A stretch of 64,000 nucleotides of DNA from JAUCQB01 sp964586235. Lineage in GTDB: Bacteria; Planctomycetota; Phycisphaerae; UBA1845; PWPN01. The stretch lies in the NCBI GenBank assembly GCA_964586235.1, contig CAZPIO010000002.1, positions 62,001 to 126,000 on the forward strand, in the 5' to 3' direction. This document shows, piece by piece, positions 32,975-41,907 of this stretch. The notes below the pieces were generated by a model. It was given only the letters and a program-made list of their open reading frames with translations. It was not told the DNA's origin and searched no databases. The position numbers and the translations under genes were made by a program. The stretch's first letter is position 1, and every line of letters starts with the position of its first letter.

Positions 32975-34090
32975 ATGTCGGAAGCCTTCTCAACACAAGA
33001 ACATGCCTGGATGCAACGGGCGCTGGCGCTGGCCGCCCGTGGCCGGGGCAGCGTCGAGCCCAACCCGATGGTCGGCTGCGTTCTGGTTCGGGGCGGGCGG
33101 ATCGTCGGCGAAGGTTACCACCGCCGTTTCGGCGGCCCGCACGCGGAAGTCGACGCCTTGAGATCGGCCGCGAGGGCCGCCCGCGGTTCGACCGCCTACG
33201 TGACCCTTGAGCCGTGCTGTCATTATGGAAAAACGCCGCCTTGCACGGAGGCCTTGATTGCGGCCGGGGTCAGGCGGGTGGTGGTGGCGATGCGGGACAG
33301 ACTCCCCCCGGTTGGCGGCCGGGGAGTCCGGATCCTGCGGAAAGCGGGCATCGAGGTGGCCGTCGGCCTGTGCGAGGATGAGGCCCGGCAACTCAACAGC
33401 CCCTACCTGAAGCTCAAGGGCACCGGTCGGCCCTGGGTCATCCTCAAGTGGGCGCAAAGCATCGATGGCAAGATCGCCACGCGGACCGGTGATTCGAAGT
33501 GGATCAGCGGAGAGGAATCGCGGCGGTACGCCCACAAGCTGCGCGGCATCGTTGATGCCGTGGTGGTGGGCGTCGGAACGGTGATCGCCGACGACCCGGC
33601 GCTGACCTGCCGGTCCGCCAGGGCCAGGCGAACAGCGACGCGGATCGTGATCGATCCGAACCTGCGAATGCCGCTGAGCGCTCGGCTGATCCGCACCGCC
33701 GCGAAGATGCCGACCCTTATCGCGACTGACCGTCGTCAGGTCGGTTCGGCCAAAGCCAGGCGCCTGGCCGCGCGGGGCGTCGAGGTCCTCGGTCTGCCGG
33801 CCTCGCGGACCGGGTTGAATCTGGATCGGCTGCTGAAGGAACTCGGCCGGCGGCAGATGACCAATATCCTTGTCGAGGGCGGCGGCCGGACTTTGGGTTC
33901 GTTTATGGATTCCGGTCTGGCTGACGAGGCGGTGGTTTTCGTTTCCCGGCGCTTCATCGGCGGCCGGCAGGCCCCTTCCGCCCTTTCCGGCCTCGGTCCA
34001 GCCCGGATCGCCGGTGTCCTGCAACCGGTCTGGGCAAAGGCCGGTCGCTGCGGCGAAGACGACGTCTACCACTTGCGGCTGGCACGGTGA
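32975..34090 (+). CDS. ribD: Riboflavin biosynthesis protein RibD (bifunctional deaminase-reductase)
   Basis: Catalyses deamination of the pyrimidine intermediate and reduction of its ribosyl side chain in riboflavin synthesis. The deaminase domain (residues 10-145) carries zinc ligands in GGPHAEVDAL and LEPCCHYGKTPPC. The reductase domain (residues 150-365) shows PWVILKWAQSIDGKIAT, GDSKWISGEESRRYAHKLR, VVVGVGTVIADDP and ILVEGGGRTLGSFM. 371 aa, normal length. No other rib genes are in the window. Start ATG selected because MSEAFSTQEHAWMQRAL matches the family. Confidence 0.95.
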   Translation: MSEAFSTQEHAWMQRALALAARGRGSVEPNPMVGCVLVRGGRIVGEGYHRRFGGPHAEVDALRSAARAARGSTAYVTLEPCCHYGKTPPCTEALIAAGVRRVVVAMRDRLPPVGGRGVRILRKAGIEVAVGLCEDEARQLNSPYLKLKGTGRPWVILKWAQSIDGKIATRTGDSKWISGEESRRYAHKLRGIVDAVVVGVGTVIADDPALTCRSARARRTATRIVIDPNLRMPLSARLIRTAAKMPTLIATDRRQVGSAKARRLAARGVEVLGLPASRTGLNLDRLLKELGRRQMTNILVEGGGRTLGSFMDSGLADEAVVFVSRRFIGGRQAPSALSGLGPARIAGVLQPVWAKAGRCGEDDVYHLRLAR

Positions 34091-34148
34091 ATCCCCCTTC
34101 CCCAGCATTCTCGTAGATATAATATCTTGTAGATAAATCACTTATAAT

Positions 34149-34352
34149 GATATCGAGTTCGCGTCTCGGTACCCAGGTCGGCTCACCGGCCTATCCGTAT
34201 GGATGAAAACCAGCCATTTGATGGTCGGCGAGAGCTTCCACCGCGGGCTGGTGCTCTATCGAGGCGAGGAGGCCGTCCCGTTTGGCAGGAACATGCATGC
34301 GGTGCCAATTGACTGGCTCTGGCAAATCGTGGACAAGAGGGCAAGCGACTGA
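34149..34352 (+). pseudogene. Relic of the C-terminus of a DUF4143 AAA ATPase
   Basis: The frame ending at 34352 reads YPGRLTGLSVWMKTSHL then ESFHRGLVLYRGEEAVPFG and AVPIDWLW. This matches the end of DUF4143 ATPases (typically GVVLYTGDxxxPFGxxxxAxPxxxLW). Only 49 codons follow the first ATG at 34203; the ATPase and most of the DUF are absent, and the DNA upstream (34110-34150) is an AT-rich patch with two TATAAT words, unlike its surroundings. I read it as the leftover of a horizontally acquired gene, often seen as stand-alone ATPases of unknown role. Confidence 0.45.
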
Positions 34353-34441
34353 AACCGGCCGAAGTCAGCTCCTCGAGTTGAGCAGGGCCGGCGCCGGCTG
34401 CAAGCCCCGCTCTGGAGTGCCTTGTCAGGAGAGGTCTCACC

Positions 34442-37400
34442 ATGAACACCATGACGATCGTCTTGCTGCTGGTTGCGTTGATGGGCGTCTTGTGGGTCTG
34501 TCTGCCCGCGACAGCGGTTGCGGATGATCCCATGCCGCTCGATCTTGCCGAGTTCGGCCAGTGGATGACCTGGAGCGGAGAGAAACTCGACCAGGCAGCG
34601 CCGGTGAGGTCCCTGTCCGAGGTGCCCGAGAATGTGCGAGCCATCGGAGTGGAGTGGGACGACCCCCGCGACGTGCGGGAGATTATCGCGGAATTCGGCG
34701 GGGACGCCCCGAGCGGAGTGGTGGTGGAGTACTGGTTCCGCACCTGGCCGCCGCCTCCGCCACACATGCCCAACATCGAGGATGAGATCGACGACCCGTG
34801 GCAAGGCAAGTGGCTCACAGCGGACGCCAAGACGCGGATCGAGGGCAAGCGGTGCGTTTTCACGTTCAATCCTCTCGGTAAAGAGAACCCGCGCACCGAG
34901 AATCTGCCCGGCGTGACCTACCGGCGGACGCTCAAGGTCCGGCTGGTGCTGCCGAATGCTTCGCCGAGGCTGCAGTCGCTGGCCGTTCATTCAGACTCCG
35001 TGCTCAAGCCGCTGGCCGTGCGCGTCCAGTTGGGATGCGGTCGGCAGGATGAGACGATCTGGTCGGGCAACGTGGAGGTGTTCAACGGTAAGCTGGAGAG
35101 TGTCACGCCCTGGCAATTCGCTGAAGGCGACCGCTTTGACGCCCCCGCTTCGTGGAAAGACGTTCGCGTCGGCACGAGGCCCAAGGGGATTGTTGTCAAC
35201 CTGTTGGAGACCCAATCACAGCTTCGCGGCTCGAACGATGCTACGGTGGTGACTGTCCGGGCGGAGACAAAAAGCGAGGGCAAACCGCTGCCGCGAACGT
35301 TCTCGTTCAGCACCCGCGATCTGGCCGCCGGCTCGATCTACGCACCGGACATGAACGCGTACGTCACCAGGGCCGACGATCCGAAACCATTCGATTTGGC
35401 GGCGTACGGAAAAGGCAAGAAGATCCGCGACCTGATCCCGCTGGAGCCGGAACAGTCGTATGAGCGGGCAACCAAGGAGATCCCGCCACAGGATCCATGG
35501 GTTCGCCAGCATGGTGACATGGTGTACCTGGTGGCCGCCGCTGATTCGAGCTGGCAGAAGTTCGCGGTGCGGTACGACGGCAATGTCTGGATCTCCCGGT
35601 CGTGGACGAAGGCTTTCGGCGCCGAGGCCAAACGGCTCAAGTGGCCGGGGGACAACATCCACTTCTGGATCGGTACGGGCGTCAAGCCCTATTTCCGGGA
35701 GGACCACAAGGGCAGCATGGCGGTGGCGGAGGAGTGCCTGCCGATCATGATCAACCGGTGGGAACACGACGGCCTGCAATATGAGCAGGAGTCGTTCGCC
35801 ACGCTGCTCGAAGGCCCGCCGGACCCGAACGATCCGGACCGGAACGAGCAGACGCCGGCCGTGCTGATGCTCAAGCTGACTGCCCGCAACCCGGGCTCCG
35901 ACGTGAAAACCGCGCACTTCTGGTTCCAGATGAACCCCGACGATCCGCTCATGGTCGACGGCAAGCGGATCATCACCAGGCCCGAGTGGATGGAATCGCA
36001 GCCTGGGAGAATCCTGCGAGCAGTCATCACGCCGCCGAACGGAGCGGGCCTGAAGGTTGAACGAATTGAGAAGGCTGCGTCCGAAGCCCACAACGCGGTG
36101 ACCTGCCGCTACGAAGTGCCCGCGAGTGGAACGGCCAGCCTGCTGCTGGCGATTCCGTTTGTCTCGGATGTTGCCGAAGGCGATGCCGACAAGCTCGAAG
36201 CCCTGCGATACGACGTGGAACGAAAGCGCGTGGCCGACTACTGGCGATCGATGATCGAGCGAACCACGCGATTCAGCACGCCGGAGCCGAAGTTCAACTA
36301 TCTGTCCCGCTTTGTCGTGCCGCACATCCACATCAGCACCACCAAGGATCCCAAGAGCGGCTACTACATGGTGCCGGCCGCGAGTTACTGCTACCGCGTG
36401 TACGCCAATGAGGCGTGTTTCCAGGCGATGCTGCTCGATGCCCTTGGCGACACCAAACGGGCCGGGCAGTATCTCGACACGTTTGTCGCCCTGCAGGGCA
36501 GCCGGATGTTCCGGGGCACGTATACGCCTCCCCACGACGCCGTTTATCACGGTGCGAAAGTCGATGACGAGTACGACTACACGGCCTCGGAGTACAACCT
36601 CGACCACGGCACGGTGTTGTGGTCGCTGGCGAGGCACTACAAGTACACGCGCGACAGGGCGTGGCTCGAGAAGACGCTGCCGAGCATGTTCAGGGCGGTC
36701 GAGTGGATCGAGCGGCAGCGCAAGGCGACCCTGCGCGATGACGTCCACGGCCGCCGGCCGATCGAGTACGGCCTGCTGCCGCCGGGGCACCTGGAGGACA
36801 ACGCCGACTGGGCCTGCTGGTTCGCGATCAACGCGTATTGCGTCGCGGGGATGACCGAGATGGCCAGGGCGATGGCGGACATCGGGCACGCGGACGCGGA
36901 TAAGATCGCCAGACAGGCGCGCGCCTACCGCGATGATCTGCGCGCCTCCGTCATTCGCACGGCGGAGATCTCGCCGGTGGTGAAGATGCGCGACGGCACT
37001 TATTCGCCGTACGTCACGACCAAGGCGGGGCAGCGGTTCCGGCAGTTCGGGCCGCTGCAGGCGGAGTTCTACAGCCGGTACGGCAAGCCGGAGGACGTGT
37101 TGCCGTGCTTCCGGCTGTCGGGCACGCGCGAGGTGCTCTACGGGCCGATGATTCTGCTCGACCTGGGCATCTTCGAGCCAAATGAGACGATCGCCGACTG
37201 GATTCTCGACGACTGGGAGGACAACCTCACGCTCTCGGGCGAGCGGCGGTTCAACGTACACGGGATTACCGACGAGAAGCTGTGGTTCAGCCAGGGCGGG
37301 ATGGTCTGGCAGTCGAACCTGCAGAATCCGATCCAGATGTATCTGAAACGCAACGAGGTGCCCGCGGCCATCCGCAACATCTACAACAATTTCGTCGCGT

Positions 37401-37858
37401 GCCTTTACCCCGACGTCAACACGCTGACCGAGGAGTACCGCATGTGGAGTCATGCCAGCGGGCCGTTCTACAAGAGTCCGGACGAGGCGAGGTTCGTCAA
37501 CCGGCTGCGGGACATGCTGGTGCTCGAATCCGGCGACGACCTGTGGCTGGCCTCGGGCACGCCGCGGCGATGGCTGGCATCGAAAGAGGGTATCCGGGTC
37601 GATGAAATCAACTCGTATTTCGGGCCGGTGGCGTTCGCGATGAGGCCCGGCGATGAGCCGAACACCATCGCGGCCAGAGTCAAGCCGCCGACGCGCAATA
37701 CGCCGAAAGATGTGTGGCTCTACATCCGTGTTCCCGATGCCAAACCGATCAGGAAGGTCGAGGTCAACGGCAAGGAGTGGGCGGACGTGGACCTCAAACA
37801 CGAGCGGGTCCGACTGCCGAAGAGCACCGAACCGATCAACGTGATGGTGCGGTACTGA
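34442..37858 (+). CDS. Secreted six-hairpin glycosidase-like protein
   Basis: 1138 aa. Signal peptide (IVLLLVALMGVLWVCLPATAVA). The first 600 residues are beta-sandwich-like with substrate-binding features. The region 620-980 has the alpha-alpha toroid of six-hairpin glycosidases such as alpha-L-rhamnosidases: ANEACFQAMLLDALGDTKRA, ASEYNLDHGTVLWSLARHYK, LEDNADWACWFAINAY, ILLDLGIFEPNETIADWIL. The acid residues in EYNLDHG and PPGHLEDNADW are candidates for catalysis. The C-terminal 90 residues make a beta domain. The gene heads an operon with a ceramidase-like and an Sde182-like gene, so it probably takes part in degradation of a complex glycan or glycolipid. Exact family not determined. Confidence 0.65.
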   Translation: MNTMTIVLLLVALMGVLWVCLPATAVADDPMPLDLAEFGQWMTWSGEKLDQAAPVRSLSEVPENVRAIGVEWDDPRDVREIIAEFGGDAPSGVVVEYWFRTWPPPPPHMPNIEDEIDDPWQGKWLTADAKTRIEGKRCVFTFNPLGKENPRTENLPGVTYRRTLKVRLVLPNASPRLQSLAVHSDSVLKPLAVRVQLGCGRQDETIWSGNVEVFNGKLESVTPWQFAEGDRFDAPASWKDVRVGTRPKGIVVNLLETQSQLRGSNDATVVTVRAETKSEGKPLPRTFSFSTRDLAAGSIYAPDMNAYVTRADDPKPFDLAAYGKGKKIRDLIPLEPEQSYERATKEIPPQDPWVRQHGDMVYLVAAADSSWQKFAVRYDGNVWISRSWTKAFGAEAKRLKWPGDNIHFWIGTGVKPYFREDHKGSMAVAEECLPIMINRWEHDGLQYEQESFATLLEGPPDPNDPDRNEQTPAVLMLKLTARNPGSDVKTAHFWFQMNPDDPLMVDGKRIITRPEWMESQPGRILRAVITPPNGAGLKVERIEKAASEAHNAVTCRYEVPASGTASLLLAIPFVSDVAEGDADKLEALRYDVERKRVADYWRSMIERTTRFSTPEPKFNYLSRFVVPHIHISTTKDPKSGYYMVPAASYCYRVYANEACFQAMLLDALGDTKRAGQYLDTFVALQGSRMFRGTYTPPHDAVYHGAKVDDEYDYTASEYNLDHGTVLWSLARHYKYTRDRAWLEKTLPSMFRAVEWIERQRKATLRDDVHGRRPIEYGLLPPGHLEDNADWACWFAINAYCVAGMTEMARAMADIGHADADKIARQARAYRDDLRASVIRTAEISPVVKMRDGTYSPYVTTKAGQRFRQFGPLQAEFYSRYGKPEDVLPCFRLSGTREVLYGPMILLDLGIFEPNETIADWILDDWEDNLTLSGERRFNVHGITDEKLWFSQGGMVWQSNLQNPIQMYLKRNEVPAAIRNIYNNFVACLYPDVNTLTEEYRMWSHASGPFYKSPDEARFVNRLRDMLVLESGDDLWLASGTPRRWLASKEGIRVDEINSYFGPVAFAMRPGDEPNTIAARVKPPTRNTPKDVWLYIRVPDAKPIRKVEVNGKEWADVDLKHERVRLPKSTEPINVMVRY

Positions 37859-37874
37859 CAGGCCCAGATGGGAG

Positions 37875-39425
37875 ATGCCCATGGTGAGAACAAGAACGGG
37901 AACTGCAGCAACGCAGCAGCCAACAGGGTATTTGTGTCGTCGGTTTCTCGGCGGGGCGCTGGCCGGGGCGGCGCTGGGGTGGCTTCTGGGAGCCTCCCCG
38001 GCCACGGCCGGCGATGCACCCGCAACGAAAACCACGCTGATGATCGGCGCGAACAGCACCGACATCACGCCGGCGGGCCCGGTGGCGCTGCAGGGCCAGT
38101 TCCACCTGCGAATTGCCCGAACGGTCGAAACGCCGTTGACCGCCAACGTCGTGGCCCTGGAAGCACGCGAGGGCGAGAAATCTCTTGACACGGCGATCAT
38201 GGTTTCCTGCGACCTGATCTCCATCCCGGATATCGTGCTGCATTCGGTACGCGAGGAAGTACGCAAACGACTGCCGGAAGTCGAAACCAACAGGATCATT
38301 CTGAGCGGAACGCACACCCATACGGCACCGGTTATGGAGCCGGGCGGATACGTCCTGCCAAAGGAGGGCGTCACACCGGTCGAGGCGTGTCGAGCCTTTC
38401 TCGTCGAGCGGATTGCCGATGCAATCGCGCAGGCATGGACGAGCCGCAGGCCAGGGAGCATGACCTGGGGGCTCGGACACGCCGTGGTGGCCTACAACCG
38501 GCGGGCGGTCTACGCCGACGGTTCGGCGGTGATGTACGGCAAGACCGACGTACCGGCGTTTCGCGGCATCGAGGGCTACGAGGACCACGACGTCGGCACG
38601 CTGTTCTTCTGGGACGCCGACGGGAAGCTCATCAGCATCGGGGTCAACGTGTCCTGTCCTTCGCAGGTGGTTGAAAGTCGAACCACGGTCAACGCCGACT
38701 TCTGGCACCCGGTGCGCGAATCGCTGCACAAGCGATACGGTTCGGAGGTGTGCATCCTTGGCTGGCCGGGGGCCGCTGGCGACCAGTCGCCCAGGCCCAT
38801 ACACCGCAAGGCGGCGGAGGAGCGGATGCTGCGGCTGCGCGGGCTGGATCAAACGGCGGAGTTGGCCCGGCGCATCACGCGGGCGGTCGACGAGGCCTAC
38901 GAGGCGGTGAAGGACGATCGGCATGCCGGCGTGCCGCTGATCCACAGGGTTGAAACCGTTCAGCTTCCCGTGCGTCTGGTCACCGAGGCGGAGTATGCCG
39001 AAGCAAAGGCTGCCTGCCGGCAGGCCGCCGACGAAATCGCCAAGGATCCGAAGGCGACTGACCGCCTGCACGCGCGGATGAGGTGGCACGAACGGACCGT
39101 TCAACGGTTTGAGGCCCAGAAGGACGATCCGAGCCCTGTGTACGAGGTGGAATTGCACGTGCTGCGGATCGGCGATGCGGTGATCTGCACGAATCCGTTC
39201 GAGTTGTTCACCGACTACGGCATCCAGATCAAGGCCCGCAGCCAGGCGCTCCAGACCTTCGTCATCCAGTTGGCCGGCGGCGGAGGCTATCTTCCGACCG
39301 AGCGGGCCGTTCGCGGCGGCGGCTACAGCGCCGTGGTTCACAGCAGCAAGGTCGGTCCGGAGGGCGGGCAGATGCTGGTCGATCGGACGGTCGAGGCGAT
39401 CGATTCGCTGTTCGGCCGCCGATAG
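37875..39425 (+). CDS. Neutral ceramidase-like protein, exported
   Basis: 516 aa. A twin-arginine-like leader (CRRFLGGALAGAALGWLLGA) suggests export through Tat, possibly folded with metal. The family core is clear: IGANSTDITPAGPVALQG, MVSCDLISIPDIVLHSVREE, and ILSGTHTHTAP with the zinc-binding His pair typical of the neutral/alkaline non-lysosomal ceramidase N-terminal domain. Later, AGDQSPRPIHRK and FELFTDYGIQIKARSQ are consistent. Planctomycete members of the family act on unknown amide substrates. It starts 17 bases after the glycosidase-like gene, in one transcription unit. Confidence 0.75.
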   Translation: MPMVRTRTGTAATQQPTGYLCRRFLGGALAGAALGWLLGASPATAGDAPATKTTLMIGANSTDITPAGPVALQGQFHLRIARTVETPLTANVVALEAREGEKSLDTAIMVSCDLISIPDIVLHSVREEVRKRLPEVETNRIILSGTHTHTAPVMEPGGYVLPKEGVTPVEACRAFLVERIADAIAQAWTSRRPGSMTWGLGHAVVAYNRRAVYADGSAVMYGKTDVPAFRGIEGYEDHDVGTLFFWDADGKLISIGVNVSCPSQVVESRTTVNADFWHPVRESLHKRYGSEVCILGWPGAAGDQSPRPIHRKAAEERMLRLRGLDQTAELARRITRAVDEAYEAVKDDRHAGVPLIHRVETVQLPVRLVTEAEYAEAKAACRQAADEIAKDPKATDRLHARMRWHERTVQRFEAQKDDPSPVYEVELHVLRIGDAVICTNPFELFTDYGIQIKARSQALQTFVIQLAGGGGYLPTERAVRGGGYSAVVHSSKVGPEGGQMLVDRTVEAIDSLFGRR

Positions 39426-39501
39426 TCGCCGTGAATACGTGGAGAAGGGTGAAACAGTCGCGAGATCGACGCGAAACAGAGCGAAGCAAAGGAGCCGTTC
39501 C

Positions 39502-40917
39502 ATGGCAGCGCGTCATCTGCACTGCGCCGTGATCGTGGTCGCGATAGCAGCATCATCAGTCCGCGGTGAGGCCGTTCCGCCCCTGTCCATTCCTGATCAG
39601 GCGAAGGCCCGCGTCGTGGTCATGACCGACATCGGCGGTGATCCCGACGATCGTCAATCGCTCGTCCGATTTCTGCTCCATGCCTGCGACTTCAAGGTCG
39701 AAGGGCTCTGCACGGGCTTCGGTTGGGGGCACGACAAGAAGACGCGGCCCGACTTGATTCGCGAGGCGATCGAAGCCTACGGCGAGGTGCTGCCCAATCT
39801 CCGGAGCCACCGGCGCGATTACCCTTCTGAGCAACAGTTGCTCAGTCTGGTCAAGGATGGTCATAACGGCGACCCGCACAAGGTCGGCCCCGGCATGAAC
39901 TCCGAGGCCTCGGATTGGATCATCCGGGTTGTCGACGACCCGGACGAGCGCCCGGTCTGGTTTGCGATCTGGGGCGGCCCGCGTGAGCTGGCCCAGGCCA
40001 TCTGGAAAGTCCAGACCACTCGCTCAGCAGCGCAGCTCGCGGCGTTCAAGACGAGGATTCGCGTTCACTCCATTGCCGATCAGGACAAGACCGCCAGGTG
40101 GGTCAAGCAACATCACCCGGACGTTTTCTGGATCTTCTCGGAACGGATCTATCAGGGGTTCTACGCGGAAGGTGATCAGACGCTCGTCTCGCCGGAATGG
40201 ATGGAGCGCCACATTCGCGGGCCGCTCAAACGCGTCTACCCCGCCGACGCGCACAAAAAAGCCGGCGTCAAGGAGGGCGACACGCCGTCGTTCCTTTACC
40301 TGCTGCCGAATGGCCTGAGCGATCCTGAGCAACCTGAGCACGGCAACTGGGGCGGCCGATTCGTCCGCAGCGGCCGCGGCCATGAGTATGTTCCCGCCCA
40401 GGATCTGCTCAACGGCCGGTCCGATCTGCTCTACACGATCCATCGATGGCGGCCGGCTTATCAGAACGCCTTCGCGGCGCGCATGGACTGGTGCATGTTG
40501 CCATTCGGTGAGGGAAACCATGAGCCGGTTGCCCGCTGCAACGGAGACACGAGTCTCCGCGTGTTACGCATCCCGGCCGCGCCGGACAGAAAGGTGCAAC
40601 TGAGCGCAGATGGCTCCTTTGATCCCGACGGCGACCAACTTCGATACCGTTGGTGGATCTACCGCGAGGCCGGCACCTGCCAGGTCGAGCCGACCATCGC
40701 CGGAGCCGGCGAGCCGCAGGCCGTTGTCACCGTGCCCCCGGAGGCCTCCGGGCGAACGATTCACGTCATTCTGGAGATCACCGACGCCGGCAAGCCGCCG
40801 CTTACCGCTTATCGGCGCATTGTGCTGGAGGTCGGCGGCGAACCCGTGCCGCCGCCGCCCGGCAACCTCCACCCGCACTCGGAGCAGATGCCGGTGACGT
40901 TGCCGGTCAGGTCGTAG
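39502..40917 (+). CDS. Secreted Sde182/DUF1593 nucleoside hydrolase-like protein
   Basis: 471 aa. Signal peptide ARHLHCAVIVVAIAASSVRG. Nucleoside hydrolase-like half with MTDIGGDPDDRQSLVRFLLH, VWFAIWGGPRELAQAIW, HHPDVFWIFSERIYQGFY and NWGGRFVRSG, typical of Sde182/DUF1593 proteins (named after a cellulose-binding protein of Saccharophagus). A C-terminal Ig-like module begins around residue 375 (VQLSADGSFDPDGDQLRYRW). The last 36 residues are read from the strand opposite the zinc-ribbon gene that ends here. Start ATG follows GGAGCCGTTCC. Third gene of the degradation operon. Confidence 0.8.
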   Translation: MAARHLHCAVIVVAIAASSVRGEAVPPLSIPDQAKARVVVMTDIGGDPDDRQSLVRFLLHACDFKVEGLCTGFGWGHDKKTRPDLIREAIEAYGEVLPNLRSHRRDYPSEQQLLSLVKDGHNGDPHKVGPGMNSEASDWIIRVVDDPDERPVWFAIWGGPRELAQAIWKVQTTRSAAQLAAFKTRIRVHSIADQDKTARWVKQHHPDVFWIFSERIYQGFYAEGDQTLVSPEWMERHIRGPLKRVYPADAHKKAGVKEGDTPSFLYLLPNGLSDPEQPEHGNWGGRFVRSGRGHEYVPAQDLLNGRSDLLYTIHRWRPAYQNAFAARMDWCMLPFGEGNHEPVARCNGDTSLRVLRIPAAPDRKVQLSADGSFDPDGDQLRYRWWIYREAGTCQVEPTIAGAGEPQAVVTVPPEASGRTIHVILEITDAGKPPLTAYRRIVLEVGGEPVPPPPGNLHPHSEQMPVTLPVRS

Positions 40918-41255
40918 CCGCAGCGGCCGCAGAAGCGCGGATCGCCCTGGTGAACCTGGCGGAAGTATGCCTCGGTCCGCATGCGGCGCAATGTCGCCCA
41001 GGCAAACATCGCACAACCCAGGCCAATCACCATCTGGCTGATCCAGAAGACCTCGGGGCCCCTGCCGGACAGGAGCCAGCAAGCGCTGGAGGCGATCTGG
41101 ACTGCTCCCGCGATGATGGTCAAGAGGGCCAGCCATCGTTCGCGACCGCGACGGGCACGCGTGGGAACACGGCCGGCAACGGCGGTCGCACACATCAGAG
41201 CCGGCGGCACCACCAGGAGCAGGAACCCGACTAACATGTTGGGATACGGGCCCAT
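40809..41255 (-). CDS. Small membrane protein with YDLTGN zinc ribbon, copy C
   Basis: 148 aa. Two or three membrane helices (PNMLVGFLLLVVPPALMCATAV, LALLTIIAGAVQIASSACWLL, VFWISQMVIGLGCAMFAWA), then a cytoplasmic-type tail with FCGRCGYDLTGNVTGICSECGWRLP, a CxxC-CxxC zinc ribbon. Related ribbons are common in planctomycetes but the function is unknown. Start at MGPYPNML behind CACGGAGTCTCA. The last 109 bases overlap the 3' end of the Sde182-like gene on the other strand. Confidence 0.7.
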   Translation of the reverse strand: MGPYPNMLVGFLLLVVPPALMCATAVAGRVPTRARRGRERWLALLTIIAGAVQIASSACWLLSGRGPEVFWISQMVIGLGCAMFAWATLRRMRTEAYFRQVHQGDPRFCGRCGYDLTGNVTGICSECGWRLPGGGGTGSPPTSSTMRR

Positions 41256-41362
41256 TGAGACTCCGTGGCGACGAAGAAGTCGCGGCTGCAAGTTGAGCGG
41301 AGCGAAACCCGCTCCACCCGGCTCAGTGGCCTAGCTGGGCTTTGTCCCCCTGCCGCCTGGCC

Positions 41363-41848
41363 TCAACGATGCCGCCTCGGCACCTTCCACCCGCACTCCG
41401 GACACCTGCGGCTGAGGTTCCCGGTCAGGTCGTACCCGCATCGGCCGCAACGATACCGCCTCGGCAGCTTCCACCCGCACTCCGAACACCTGCCGCTGAC
41501 GTTCCCGGTCAGATCATACCCGCATCGGCCGCAGAAGCCGGGATCGTCTTTGTACAGCCTTCGGAAGTACGACTCGGTGCTCAGGCTTCGCATGCACAGA
41601 ACCGCCATCACCCACACCACGGCCAAGATCGGCAGACTTATGATCAGACTGAGCGTACCGAACGTGTGGACCGCCATGCAACATATGATCGCGACGTGTC
41701 CCATGAACCAGAATAGGAGGAGCTTTGTACACCAGGAACGACGATCTCCCCGGGCCTTCAGGAACCCGATGGTCAACGCTATGAATGCGCAGGCCGACAC
41801 AACTATCATGGTCAGGAGCGCAATCCCGACATACTCCTCTCTGCTCAT
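41363..41848 (-). CDS. Small membrane protein with two YDLTGN zinc ribbons, copy B
   Basis: 161 aa. Three hydrophobic helices (IALLTMIVVSACAFIALTIG, LLLFWFMGHVAIICCMAVH, LIISLPILAVVWVMAVL), a linker SYFRRLYKDDPGF, and then two zinc ribbons in a row (CGRCGYDLTGNVSGRCSECG and CGRCGYDLTGNLSRRCPECG), joined by WKLPRRYR. The ribbon is evidently duplicated in this copy. Start at MSREEYVG following a purine-rich GGGGGAG. Middle member of three tandem paralogues. Confidence 0.75.
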   Translation of the reverse strand: MSREEYVGIALLTMIVVSACAFIALTIGFLKARGDRRSWCTKLLLFWFMGHVAIICCMAVHTFGTLSLIISLPILAVVWVMAVLCMRSLSTESYFRRLYKDDPGFCGRCGYDLTGNVSGRCSECGWKLPRRYRCGRCGYDLTGNLSRRCPECGWKVPRRHR

Positions 41849-41907
41849 GAGGCGACTCCCCCACGCGCGAGCCCTGTAGGGCGGTCTTTGCCCCCCTGCC
41901 GCTGACC

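Noticed and set aside
34118..34148. Two TATAAT words as promoter of the downstream degradation operon
   Set aside because: Neither has a -35 box at proper spacing, and they lie about 300 bases upstream of the operon with the relic of another gene between.
35216..38461. A 1081-codon open frame on the minus strand opposite the secreted glycosidase and ceramidase genes
   Set aside because: It has no domains, is Arg/Val/Gly-rich low complexity, and is the expected antisense shadow of GC-rich genes. Both plus-strand genes have clear signal peptides and family motifs.
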